Shown: positions 8,055 through 16,313 of the stretch, in pieces
Numbering within the stretch: position 1 is the stretch's first letter
How the letters are laid out: each line of letters opens with the position of its first letter
Assembly (NCBI RefSeq): GCF_028993555.1
Contig: NZ_CP118611.1
Coordinates: 2,565,501-2,629,500, forward strand
Length of the DNA stretch: 64,000 nt
Direction of reading: 5' to 3'
Source: Ensifer adhaerens
GTDB taxonomy: Bacteria > Pseudomonadota > Alphaproteobacteria > Rhizobiales > Rhizobiaceae
The notes under the pieces: model-generated
Seen by the model: the letters and a program-made list of their open reading frames with translations, nothing else
Database searches by the model: none
What the model was told of the DNA's origin: nothing
Made by a program: the position numbers and the translations under genes

Positions 8055-9089
8055 ATGGATGATCTGAAGTATGGGACGCGCAACAAGCGTGGCGACTGGG
8101 CGCCGAACGAGCCGATCGAGACGGCGCCGCTGTTTGCCTTTCCGCCGAAGCTGATGGCGCTCGTCAAGTGGCTGCCACACTACTTCTTTCCGTGGAACGC
8201 GATCTTCGCCGCCTCGGCGGTTGCCTATTGGGCCTGGGTGATCCCACCGATCGAGACGATGCAGAGCCTAAGCTTCGGTTGGATCGCCCGGCTCTATGTC
8301 GTCAACGCCGTCTGCGTCTTCCTGTTCTACGGTGCCTTCGAACTGCACCTCTATGTGCTGAAGCGGCAGGAAACCCGCTTCAAGTATAACGGCAAGTTCC
8401 CGGCCGAGCAGAAGAGCAAGGCCTTCTGGTTCGAGAGTCAGAACCTCGACAACATCCTGCGCACGTTCCTGTCAGGCGTGACCATCTGGACCGCCGTCGA
8501 AGTCGGCATGCTCTTTGCCTATGCCAATGGCTATGCGCCCTGGCTGACCTTTGCAGACAATCCCTGGACGCTCGCACTTGTCGCGCTGGTCGTGCCTGTC
8601 ATCCACGAGTTCCACTTCTTCTGCATTCACCGGCTCATCCACACGCCGCTGCTCTACAAGTGGGTGCATTCGGTCCACCACAATTCGGTGAACCCGTCGC
8701 CCTGGTCGTCGCTGTCGATGCATCCGGTCGAGCACCTGCTCTATTTCGGCACCGCGTTCTATCACCTGGTCCTGCCATCGAATCCGATCCTGATGCTCTA
8801 CCAGCTTCACTATGCGGGCTTCGGCGCCATTCCCGGCCATGTCGGCTTCGACAAGGTCGAGGTTGGCGAAGAGACCCTCGTCGATAGCCACGCCTATGCG
8901 CATTACCTGCACCACAAGTATTTCGAGGTGAATTATGGCGACGCCCTGATCCCGCTCGATCGCTGGTTCGGCACCTGGCACGACGGCTCCAAGGAAGGCG
9001 AGGCGCGGATGCAGGAACGCTACCGCAAGCGCAAGGAAAAACTCGCGGCCCGCAAGGCGCGCAACACAGTCGGGGAGGCAGCAGAATGA
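8055..9089 (+). CDS. mocD: MocD-like membrane di-iron oxygenase (sterol desaturase/fatty acid hydroxylase superfamily)
   Basis: A 344-residue protein with several hydrophobic segments (about 45-65, 80-100, 140-160, 170-185). The eight-plus histidine signature of integral-membrane di-iron oxygenases is complete: HEFHFFCIHRLIH (H184, H187, H192, H196), HSVHH (H205, H208, H209), MHPVEH (H223, H227) and HAYAHYLHHKYF (H279-H287). In rhizobial rhizopine catabolism MocD is the oxygenase thought to remove the O-methyl group of 3-O-methyl-scyllo-inosamine, fed electrons by MocE and MocF. The start at 8055 has GGGAGGAG upstream. Its stop overlaps the ferredoxin start (ATGA). Substrate could be another methylated polyol. 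Confidence 0.75.
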   Translation: MDDLKYGTRNKRGDWAPNEPIETAPLFAFPPKLMALVKWLPHYFFPWNAIFAASAVAYWAWVIPPIETMQSLSFGWIARLYVVNAVCVFLFYGAFELHLYVLKRQETRFKYNGKFPAEQKSKAFWFESQNLDNILRTFLSGVTIWTAVEVGMLFAYANGYAPWLTFADNPWTLALVALVVPVIHEFHFFCIHRLIHTPLLYKWVHSVHHNSVNPSPWSSLSMHPVEHLLYFGTAFYHLVLPSNPILMLYQLHYAGFGAIPGHVGFDKVEVGEETLVDSHAYAHYLHHKYFEVNYGDALIPLDRWFGTWHDGSKEGEARMQERYRKRKEKLAARKARNTVGEAAE

Positions 9090-9409
9090 GCAACGTGATC
9101 ACCTGGGTTCCAGCCTGCAAACTGGACGACATCGAACAGGAAGGGGCAATCCGCTTCGACCATGCCGGCCGCACCTATGCGATCTATCGCGGCCCTGACG
9201 ACAGCGTCTATTGCACCGCCGGTCTCTGCACCCATGAGGCCATCCATCTCGCCGATGGGCTGGTCATGGACTACGAGGTCGAATGTCCCAAGCATTCCGG
9301 CGCCTTCGACTACCGCACCGGCGAGGCGATCCGGCTTCCGGCCTGCGAGAACCTCAAGACCTACCCCGCCGAGATCGTCGACGGCGAGGTCCGCGTGGCT
9401 CTCGGCTAA
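9086..9409 (+). CDS. mocE: MocE-family Rieske-type [2Fe-2S] ferredoxin
   Basis: A 107-residue soluble protein with the Rieske cluster ligands C48-T-H50 and C67-P-K-H70 in the sequences GLCTHEAIHLADG and VECPKHSGAFDYRTG. It matches the MocE type of small stand-alone Rieske ferredoxins. It overlaps the MocD-like gene by four bases, so the two are translationally coupled and expected to work as electron donor and oxygenase. Electrons should come from the FAD reductase encoded two genes downstream. Confidence 0.85.
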   Translation: MSNVITWVPACKLDDIEQEGAIRFDHAGRTYAIYRGPDDSVYCTAGLCTHEAIHLADGLVMDYEVECPKHSGAFDYRTGEAIRLPACENLKTYPAEIVDGEVRVALG

Positions 9410-9490
9410 GGCCAAGCACGCAAGCATTGACCAGGCCCGCAGGGCCTCCGGAACGCGCTCGGGTGATCCGGCACCCATTGGGAGGAAATC

Positions 9491-10435
9491 ATGAAATCCA
9501 TGTACCTGGCGGCAGCGCTTGCCGCCTTGATGGGAAGTGCTGCCTCGGCAGAGACGATCGGCGTCTCGATGCAGAGCTTCGACAACAACTTCCAGACCCT
9601 TCTGCGCGAGGGCATCAATGCCCGCGCCGCAGAGGTCAACGGCGCCAGCGTCCAGATCGAGGACGCCCAGACCGACATCTCCAAGCAGCTCAACCAGGTC
9701 AACAACTTCATCGCCGCCGGCGTCGATGCGATCATCATGACGCTGACCGATACCTCGGCTGCCCCCGGTATCAGCGAGGCTGCCGAAAAGGCCGGCATCC
9801 CGCTCGTCTACCTCAACCTTGAGCCTGAAAACCTCGGCAAGCTGCCAGCAAAACAGGCCTATGTCGGCTCCAAGGAAACCGACTCCGGTCGGCTGGGGGC
9901 GGAAGCCGCCTGTTCGCTGCTCAAGGAAAAGGGCAAGGCCGGCGATGCGCAGGTCTATATCCTGATGGGAGATCTCGCCCACCAGGCCTCGCGTGACCGG
10001 ACCTCGTCGTTCAAGGAGACGCTCGCTGCCGGCGACTGCAAAGGTGCAACCATCGCCGACGAACAGTCAGCCGCCTGGACACGCACCAACGCGATGGACC
10101 TGACGACCAACTGGGTCACGGCTGGACGGCCGATCGACGTGGTCTTTGCCAACAACGACGAAATGGCCATCGGCGCCATCCAGGCGCTCAAAGCCGCTGG
10201 TGTCTCGATGGACGACGTGATCGTCGTCGGCATCGATGCGACGCAGGATGGCCTTGCCGCCATGGCCGCCGGCGACCTCGATGCCACCGTGTTCCAGAAC
10301 GCCAAAGGGCAATCGGCCAGCGCCGTCGACGCCGCGGTCTCGCTGGTACGCGGCGAAGCTGTCGACAAGAATGTCTGGGTTCCCTTCGAACTGGTCACGC
10401 CCAAGAACATGGCCGACTACGCGGCGCGCAACTGA
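9491..10435 (+). CDS. mocB: Periplasmic sugar/inositol-type binding protein, MocB-like
   Basis: A 314-residue protein with a cleavable signal peptide (MKSMYLAAALAALMGSAASA). The mature part is a type I periplasmic binding protein of the ribose/inositol class: IGVSMQSFDNNFQTLLREG, GVDAIIMTLTDTSAAPGI, VVFANNDEMAIGAIQALKAAG and VVGIDATQDGLAAMAAGDLDATVFQ. In classical moc loci MocB is the rhizopine-binding protein. A GGGAGGAAA ribosome-binding site precedes the start. No ABC ATPase or permease accompanies it, so it must use a transporter encoded elsewhere. Confidence 0.75.
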   Translation: MKSMYLAAALAALMGSAASAETIGVSMQSFDNNFQTLLREGINARAAEVNGASVQIEDAQTDISKQLNQVNNFIAAGVDAIIMTLTDTSAAPGISEAAEKAGIPLVYLNLEPENLGKLPAKQAYVGSKETDSGRLGAEAACSLLKEKGKAGDAQVYILMGDLAHQASRDRTSSFKETLAAGDCKGATIADEQSAAWTRTNAMDLTTNWVTAGRPIDVVFANNDEMAIGAIQALKAAGVSMDDVIVVGIDATQDGLAAMAAGDLDATVFQNAKGQSASAVDAAVSLVRGEAVDKNVWVPFELVTPKNMADYAARN

Positions 10436-10551
10436 TCCTCCCAGGCCGGCGCATTTCTCCTGCCTGCGCCGGCCATCTTTCTTCCAGCGGGATGAGTGCG
10501 CGCGGTCTTCCGCCCGCGTCCCGCTCCAACTTTTGGTCTACGGAGCAAGCC

Positions 10552-11757
10552 ATGAACGGCATCGTCATCATCGGCGCCGGCGAAGCCGGCACAAGGGCGG
10601 CCTTTGCGCTGCGCGAAGCGGGCTTTTCCGGCAACGTGGCGCTCGTCGGTACCGAGCCGCATCTGCCCTACGAGCGCCCGCCGTTGTCGAAACCGCTTGA
10701 TGGTGCTGTGCAGATGAAGCCGATCTGCGGTGCCGAGGCGCTTCAGGCCGCCGGCATCGACTATCGCCAGGGCGTGTCGGCGCTCAGTCTTGACCCGGAT
10801 GCCCGCGCGGTCGCCTTGAGCAATGGACAGACGCTCGCCTACGACAGGTTGCTGCTGGCAACGGGTGCCCGCCCAAGACGGCTCCCCTGCCCTGGGGCCG
10901 AACGCGCACTCGATTTTCGCACTTATGCAGATGCGGCGGCGATTTTCTCTCGCGCCGAAAACGTCAAGAGCGTTGCCATCATCGGCGGCGGGCTGATCGG
11001 CATGGAACTTGCGGCGGTGCTGCGCGGCAAGGGCATAACCGTCAGCGTCATCGAAATGGCGCCGAAGCCGCTCGGCCGCGCCGTTCCGCCGCGCTTTGCC
11101 GCAAAGCTTCATACCCGGCACGAGGAGGAAGGCGTGGTCTTCTATCTCGGGCAGGGGATCGGTGAAATCACTGATGATGCCGTTCTGCTCGCCGATGGCA
11201 GCGCGGTGCCTGCCGCCATCGTCGTCTCCGCCATCGGGGTCGTTCCGGATACAGCTCTGGCCGAAGCGGCAGGCCTTGCCGTCGGAAACGGCATTCTTAC
11301 GGACAGCTTCCTTCGCACCGGCGACCCGAACATCTTCGCCGCCGGCGATTGCGCCGCGGTTGCGCAGCCGGGCGGCGGCCACATGCGGTTTGAAAGCTGG
11401 CGCAATGCCCGCAACCAGGCGGAGGTCGCGGCCCGCAACATGGCCGGCGGCAGGGAGATCTTTGGCGCCATCCCATGGTTCTGGACGGACCAGTATGATC
11501 TCGGCCTGCAGGTCGCGGGCTTGCCACAACCGGACCATCAGATCGTGATCCGTCCACTCGACGGCGGCGAACTGGAGTTTTATCTCGACGGCGGACGCCT
11601 TGTTGCTGCGGCGGGTCTCGGCCTTGGAAACAGCATCGCCAAGGATATCAAGCTTGCAGAAATGCTGATTGCCGCGGGCATCAGCCCGGAGCCTCAAGCA
11701 CTCGCTGATCCCGGCGTGAATCTCAAGGCGCTGCTGAAAAGTGCCCGGGCCGCCTGA
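10552..11757 (+). CDS. mocF: FAD/NAD(P)H-dependent ferredoxin reductase, MocF-like
   Basis: A 401-residue flavoprotein of the rubredoxin/ferredoxin reductase type. It has an N-terminal FAD dinucleotide fold (IVIIGAGEAGTRAAFALREAGF), a mid-chain NAD(P)H fold (VAIIGGGLIGMELAAVLRGKG), the second FAD motif (TGDPNIFAAGDCAA) and the C-terminal reductase domain (WFWTDQYDLGLQVAGLP). It should pass electrons from NAD(P)H to the Rieske ferredoxin encoded upstream. The start at 10552 gives the canonical N-terminus; the longer in-frame start has no supporting family homology. Its stop overlaps the next start (TGATG). Confidence 0.82.
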   Translation: MNGIVIIGAGEAGTRAAFALREAGFSGNVALVGTEPHLPYERPPLSKPLDGAVQMKPICGAEALQAAGIDYRQGVSALSLDPDARAVALSNGQTLAYDRLLLATGARPRRLPCPGAERALDFRTYADAAAIFSRAENVKSVAIIGGGLIGMELAAVLRGKGITVSVIEMAPKPLGRAVPPRFAAKLHTRHEEEGVVFYLGQGIGEITDDAVLLADGSAVPAAIVVSAIGVVPDTALAEAAGLAVGNGILTDSFLRTGDPNIFAAGDCAAVAQPGGGHMRFESWRNARNQAEVAARNMAGGREIFGAIPWFWTDQYDLGLQVAGLPQPDHQIVIRPLDGGELEFYLDGGRLVAAAGLGLGNSIAKDIKLAEMLIAAGISPEPQALADPGVNLKALLKSARAA

Positions 11758-12623
11758 TGCAGACACTGCTTGTCTTTCAGTCGCTTTGGGCGATGGAGCG
11801 TCGGCATCCGGACGGCTTTGAGCGCAGCCTCGAAGAAAACATCGCCGATATCGTCGAGGCGGGGTTCGACGGCATCAGCGCACACTATACCAACCGAAAT
11901 GACGTTATCCGTCTCAACGACGCGATCCGGGGCAGTGGATTGAAGATCGAGGGCGTCTGTTTTCCTCGGACTGTTGAAGACCTCAGCCTGACACTAGAGC
12001 TGGCCGCAGAGTTTCCGGTCAGCCATATCGACCTGCAGGCGGATATCCGTCCGCGTCGGGTCGAGGATTGTCTGCCGCTTCTTGACGGCTGGATGCGGCT
12101 TGCCGAGGGCGCCGGCGTGCCCGTCTATATCGAAACCCATCGCCACCGGATCACCAGCGATCTGCTGTTCACGCTCGACCTGCTCGACCGGCGGCCGGAC
12201 CTGCCGCTGCTTGCCGATCTCTCGCACTATCTCGTCGGCCGCGAGTTCGCCTTTCCGGTCGAAGCGGAAAGCCACGCGCAGATCCGGCGTATCCTCGACA
12301 ACGCCAAGGCCTTTCACGGCCGCATCGGCTCGTGCCAACAGATCCAGATCGAGATGTCCTTTCCGCAGCATCGACCCTGGGTCGACCTCTTCCGCGGCTG
12401 GTGGGGTTATGGCTTCCGGAACTGGCGCGACCGCGCCGCTGAAGATGCCGAACTGGTCATCACCTGCGAACTCGGCCCCAGGCCCTATGCGATCACGGAT
12501 CGGTACGGCAACGACACGACGGACCGGTGGGCCGAGGCGCTCCTGCTTCGGCAGATGGTGCGGGACCTTTGGGTCGAGAGCGCGGAGGCCTACCGCGACG
12601 AACCGCAGGGTGCGCGCGCCTGA
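11757..12623 (+). CDS. Xylose isomerase-like TIM-barrel protein, last gene of the moc-like operon
   Basis: A 288-residue AP-endonuclease/sugar-isomerase type barrel. Probable metal-site residues occur in VYIETHRHR, LLADLSHYL and ITCELGPRPYA. This fold includes sugar phosphate isomerases, inosose dehydratase IolE and MocC of the rhizopine locus. It overlaps the reductase stop codon by one base and so belongs to the same transcript. A step on an inosose-like or amino-inositol product after demethylation is plausible; direct equivalence to MocC cannot be claimed from inspection. Confidence 0.75.
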   Translation: MQTLLVFQSLWAMERRHPDGFERSLEENIADIVEAGFDGISAHYTNRNDVIRLNDAIRGSGLKIEGVCFPRTVEDLSLTLELAAEFPVSHIDLQADIRPRRVEDCLPLLDGWMRLAEGAGVPVYIETHRHRITSDLLFTLDLLDRRPDLPLLADLSHYLVGREFAFPVEAESHAQIRRILDNAKAFHGRIGSCQQIQIEMSFPQHRPWVDLFRGWWGYGFRNWRDRAAEDAELVITCELGPRPYAITDRYGNDTTDRWAEALLLRQMVRDLWVESAEAYRDEPQGARA

Positions 12624-12628
12624 CCTCG

Positions 12629-13570
12629 TCACTTAACAAAGGAGGGACGAAACGGCAGATTGTGCTCGAGGCCAAGCCAGGGCGGGTTCTCCGCATACAT
12701 CTCGACGATCAGGTCCTTGATGAGCTCGATATAGCGCGAACTGTCGCCGGCCCGATGGTTGAGAATGACCGGCGAGGTCGCGCGTTCGCCCTCGACCATG
12801 CGGTAGTGGACGTCCGAACGGACCTGGCGTGCAGAAGAAGGGACGACACAGAGGCCGGCTTCCGAGGCGACGAGGCCGAGAGCGCTCTGGATTTCGCGCA
12901 CTTCATGCACCTCGGCCGGGCGCACGTCCTCAGCGTGAAGCAGGCTCAACACATGATCGGCATAACTCGGGCGCGGTTCCTTCGGGTAGACGATCAGTTT
13001 CTGGCCGCTGAGCGCGCTTAAGGGCAGGGGAGAGGTCTCTTCCGCCAACGCCGTGCCCTGCGGAATCGCGATGGCGAGGCGCTCCTCGCGCATGAGGATG
13101 CCGACGACATTTTGATCGCTGTGGTGAAGCCGACCGAAGCCGACGTCGATGCGGCCTTCCTTGAGCGCCGCGATCTGCTGCACCGACACCATCTCGAGCA
13201 AGCGGATATCGAGTTCTGGCGCGTTCTGCCGCAGCTTGCGCACCAGCGTCGGCAATCCGCCATAAAGTGTCGAGGCAACAAAGCCGATGGAGAAAACTCG
13301 GTTCTGGTTGAGCCCGACGCGGCGCGTGGCCTCCACCATCTGTTCGACCCTCCCCAGAACCTGCAGCGACTGTTCGTAAAACAACCGACCCGCCTCCGTC
13401 AGCCGCACGGGACGGCTCTGCCGGATGATCAGCGGCACGCCCAACTCTTGCTCCAGCAACTGGATCTGTCGGCTCAAGGGTGGCTGGGCGATGTGCAGGT
13501 GCTCGGCGGCACGGGTGAAGTTGCGCTCGCGGGCGACGGCGACGAAGTAGCGAAGCTGACGCAGATCCAT
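12629..13570 (-). CDS. catR: LysR-family regulator of the cat/ben cluster (CatR/CatM/BenM type)
   Basis: A 313-residue LysR protein beginning MDLRQLRYFVAVARERNFTRAAEHLHIAQPPLSRQIQLLE, which closely follows the BenM/CatM N-terminus. The effector domain follows (FSIGFVASTLYGGLPTLVRKLR and RIDVGFGRLHH). CatM and BenM activate catabolic promoters with cis,cis-muconate and benzoate as co-inducers. The start at 13570 has GAGGG upstream. It is divergent from catB, and the intergenic region carries the ATAC-N7-GTAT site that this subgroup recognises. Confidence 0.9.
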   Translation of the reverse strand: MDLRQLRYFVAVARERNFTRAAEHLHIAQPPLSRQIQLLEQELGVPLIIRQSRPVRLTEAGRLFYEQSLQVLGRVEQMVEATRRVGLNQNRVFSIGFVASTLYGGLPTLVRKLRQNAPELDIRLLEMVSVQQIAALKEGRIDVGFGRLHHSDQNVVGILMREERLAIAIPQGTALAEETSPLPLSALSGQKLIVYPKEPRPSYADHVLSLLHAEDVRPAEVHEVREIQSALGLVASEAGLCVVPSSARQVRSDVHYRMVEGERATSPVILNHRAGDSSRYIELIKDLIVEMYAENPPWLGLEHNLPFRPSFVK

Positions 13571-13640
13571 CTTCAAGCCCTCATTTGCCTATCATTGCGG
13601 TATGTTGCAGTGCGGTAACCGCATGAATCCACGGATTCTC

Positions 13641-13668
13641 TATCATACTATACCATAAAGGTATGATA
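13641..13668. promoter_or_regulatory. CatM/BenM-type operator (ATAC-N7-GTAT within a larger inverted repeat)
   Basis: The core ATACCATAAAGGTAT (13650-13664) matches the ATAC-N7-GTAT consensus established for CatM and BenM. It is nested in an outer perfect repeat TATCATAC (13641-13648) / GTATGATA (13661-13668). A further GGTATG half-site lies upstream near 13600. The location, 50-70 bases before catB and between the divergent genes, is where a LysR recognition site is expected. Confidence 0.75.
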
Positions 13669-13720
13669 ACGAACCTATTTGGTGTTGGACGCTGCGGGGT
13701 GAGCGGCGCACAGTCACGCC

Positions 13721-14902
13721 ATGAACACGACCCTTGCACCCATCGCTCCGTCAGCAACCTTCGTCCCCGTCGTCGAACGGATCGAGACGGTGCTGGTCGA
13801 TCTGCCGACCATCCGGCCGCACAAGCTTTCGGTTGCGACCATGACCGGCCAGACGCTGATGCTGGTGAGGATCCATTGCAGCGATGGAACGGTCGGCATT
13901 GGCGAAGGCACGACGATCGGCGGGCTCGCCTATGGCGGCGAGAGCCCGGAAAGCATGAAGCTCGCGATCGATACCTATTTCGCACCGGTCATGATCGGTG
14001 AGGATGCGACCCGCGTGAGGGCCCTGATGGCGCGCATCGGCAAGGCGGTGAAGGAAAACCGCTTCGCCAAGTGTGCCGTGGAAACGGCGTTGCTCGACGC
14101 TCACGGCAAGCGCCTGGGCCTGTCGGTCGGCGAGCTGCTCGGCGGCGCGCTGCGCAAGCGCCTACCGGTCGCATGGACGCTCGCGTCGGGCGATACCGCC
14201 AAGGACATCGCCGAGGCGGAGACAATGCTCGACCTCCGCCGTCACCGGATCTTCAAGCTGAAGATCGGCGCGAAGGCGCTGAAGGACGACATCGCCCATG
14301 TGGCGGCGATCAAAAAGGCGCTGGGCGACCGCGGTGCGGTTCGCGTTGACGTCAACATGGCCTGGAGCGAGTTCGAGGCGGCCTATGGCATGGCGGCGCT
14401 TGCGGATGCCGGTTGTGAACTGGTCGAGCAGCCGGTCGCCTCGACCGCAGCGCTCGGCCGTCTGGTCCGCCGCTTCCCGGTGGCGCTGATGGCAGATGAA
14501 TCTCTCACCGGGCCTGAATCGGCCTTCGAGATTGCCAAGACCAAGGGCGCTGACGTCTTCGCGGTCAAGATCGAGCAGAGCGGCGGGCTCTTCAATGCGC
14601 AGCGCGTGGCCGCGATCGCCGATGCCGCCGGCATCGAGCTTTATGGCGGCACGATGCTGGAAGGTGGCATCGGCACGGTGGCGTCAGCCCATGTGTTTTC
14701 GACCTTCGCCAATCTGCAATGGGGCACGGAGCTCTTTGGTCCGCTGCTTTTGACGGAGGAAATCCTGGCGACGCCACTCGACTACAGTGATTTCGAGCTG
14801 ACGGTGCCGGACGGGCCGGGCCTCGGGATCGAACTCGACGAAGACCGACTGAAGTTCTTTGCGCGCGATGGGCTGCGCAAGACGATCAGCGTTGCAAAGT
14901 GA
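13721..14902 (+). CDS. catB: Muconate cycloisomerase
   Basis: A 393-residue enolase-superfamily enzyme converting cis,cis-muconate to muconolactone. Visible motifs are LKIGAKALKDD (catalytic KxK-like strand), VDVNMAW (metal aspartate), LVEQPVA (metal glutamate), LMADESL (third metal acid) and FAVKIEQSGG (second catalytic lysine). The N-terminal capping domain has IETVLVDLPTIRPHKLSVATM, diagnostic for CatB-type cycloisomerases. First gene of the forward ben-cat transcript; catC follows after 10 bases. The start at 13721 gives a short N-terminal extension compared with typical family members. Confidence 0.93.
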   Translation: MNTTLAPIAPSATFVPVVERIETVLVDLPTIRPHKLSVATMTGQTLMLVRIHCSDGTVGIGEGTTIGGLAYGGESPESMKLAIDTYFAPVMIGEDATRVRALMARIGKAVKENRFAKCAVETALLDAHGKRLGLSVGELLGGALRKRLPVAWTLASGDTAKDIAEAETMLDLRRHRIFKLKIGAKALKDDIAHVAAIKKALGDRGAVRVDVNMAWSEFEAAYGMAALADAGCELVEQPVASTAALGRLVRRFPVALMADESLTGPESAFEIAKTKGADVFAVKIEQSGGLFNAQRVAAIADAAGIELYGGTMLEGGIGTVASAHVFSTFANLQWGTELFGPLLLTEEILATPLDYSDFELTVPDGPGLGIELDEDRLKFFARDGLRKTISVAK

Positions 14903-14912
14903 GGATGGGGCC

Positions 14913-15203
14913 GTGCTGTTTCACGTAAGGATGGATGTTCGCATTCCCCATGACTTTCCGGCCGAACAGGCAGCGGAAATCATCGCCCGGGAAAAGGCCT
15001 ATTCGCAGGCGCTGCAACAAAGCGGCAGGTGGCGGCACATCTGGCGGATCGCCGGCCAGTACGCGAACTACAGTGTCTTCGACGTCAAGGACAATGCCGA
15101 GCTGCACGAGATCCTCGCTGGCCTGCCGCTGTTCAAATTCATGCAGATCGAAGTGACGCCGTTGCTTCGACATCCGTCGTCGATCCGAGAGGACGACACC
15201 TGA
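14913..15203 (+). CDS. catC: Muconolactone delta-isomerase
   Basis: A 96-residue protein starting at a GTG (MLFHVRMDVRIPHDFPAEQA), with GAGGATGGGG just upstream. The N-terminus and the length match CatC, which makes a decamer and converts muconolactone to 3-oxoadipate enol-lactone. Further family landmarks are REKAYSQALQQSGRWRHIWR and GLPLFKFMQIEVTPLLRHPS. It sits between catB and catA, the order found in several proteobacteria. Confidence 0.93.
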   Translation: MLFHVRMDVRIPHDFPAEQAAEIIAREKAYSQALQQSGRWRHIWRIAGQYANYSVFDVKDNAELHEILAGLPLFKFMQIEVTPLLRHPSSIREDDT

Positions 15204-15276
15204 GATTTCGTTCGGCCGCCGCCGGGAGGTTGGCAGGCGGCAACCGCTTTCAAGCTATCCAAGTGGAGGAATTATC

Positions 15277-16215
15277 ATGAGCGTGAAGATTTTCGACAAG
15301 CCGGAAACCCAGGACTTCCTGAAGGTCTTGAGCGGCCTCGACAAGGACGGCGGCAATCCACGCGTCAAGCAGATCGTCCACCGGCTGATGTCGGACCTGT
15401 TCAAGGCGATCGACGATCTCGACATCACCCCGGACGAGTACTGGACCGGCATTGCCTGGCTGAACGAGATCGGTGCTGCCGGTCAGGCCGGTCTGATCTC
15501 GCCCGGTCTTGGTCTTGATCACTTCCTCGATGAACGCTTGGACGCAATCGACGAAGAACTCGGCATCAAGAACCCGACGCCGCGCACCATCGAAGGCCCG
15601 CTCTATGTCGCCGGCGCGCCGGCCTCGGAAGGTTTTGCCCGTCTCGACGACGGCCGCGACCAGAACGGCCAGCCGCTGATCATGCACGGCACTGTCTATG
15701 ATGCCGACGGCCAGCCGCTGAAAGGCGCGACGGTCGAAGTCTGGCACTGTGACACCCGCGGCTTCTATTCGCATTTCGACCCGACGGGCGTGCAGGCGCC
15801 GTTCAACATGCGCCGCACGATCGTCACCGATGCCAAGGGCTGTTACAAGTTCCAGAGCATCGTGCCGCATGGCTACGGCGTGCCGCCGGGCAGCCCGACC
15901 GAACAGCTGCTTTCGGCGCTCGGCCGGCACGGCCAGCGCCCGGCACATATCCATTTCTTCATCAGTGCCGACGGCCACCGCAAGCTGACGACCCAGATCA
16001 ACATCGCCGGGGACCCGCTGGTCAACGACGACTTCGCCTATGCGACCCGTGACGGCCTGGTGCCCGATGTCACCGAGCGGACCGACGAGGCGAGCATCAA
16101 GGCGAACGGTCTTTCCGGCCCCTTCGCCGAGATCGAGTTCGACATCCATCTGACCTCATTGGTGAATGGCGTCGACAACCAGATCAACGAGCAGCGCAAG
16201 CGCGCCGCCGCCTGA
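15277..16215 (+). CDS. catA: Catechol 1,2-dioxygenase
   Basis: A 312-residue intradiol dioxygenase that cleaves catechol to cis,cis-muconate. All four ferric ligands are visible and fall at the same numbers as in the Acinetobacter enzyme: Y164 (GFYSHFD), Y200 (VPHGYGVP), H224 and H226 (RPAHIHFF). The N-terminal helical dimerisation domain precedes the core. A GGAGG ribosome-binding site lies a few bases before the ATG. It lies between catC and benA in one cluster that takes benzoate to the ring-cleavage product. Confidence 0.96.
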   Translation: MSVKIFDKPETQDFLKVLSGLDKDGGNPRVKQIVHRLMSDLFKAIDDLDITPDEYWTGIAWLNEIGAAGQAGLISPGLGLDHFLDERLDAIDEELGIKNPTPRTIEGPLYVAGAPASEGFARLDDGRDQNGQPLIMHGTVYDADGQPLKGATVEVWHCDTRGFYSHFDPTGVQAPFNMRRTIVTDAKGCYKFQSIVPHGYGVPPGSPTEQLLSALGRHGQRPAHIHFFISADGHRKLTTQINIAGDPLVNDDFAYATRDGLVPDVTERTDEASIKANGLSGPFAEIEFDIHLTSLVNGVDNQINEQRKRAAA

Positions 16216-16313
16216 TCGCCTCTGCGGCGGCCACGTGAGCCGCCGCCCCCTGACCACCGACATTGTTGCAATCGCCAGGCCGAATGCGGCGCGCCGTTTG
16301 CGGGAGAAGAACC

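Noticed and set aside
15250..16149. Long reverse-strand ORFs opposite catA, benA and other genes
   Set aside because: They are antisense shadows of well-supported genes in high-GC DNA and show no recognisable protein family.
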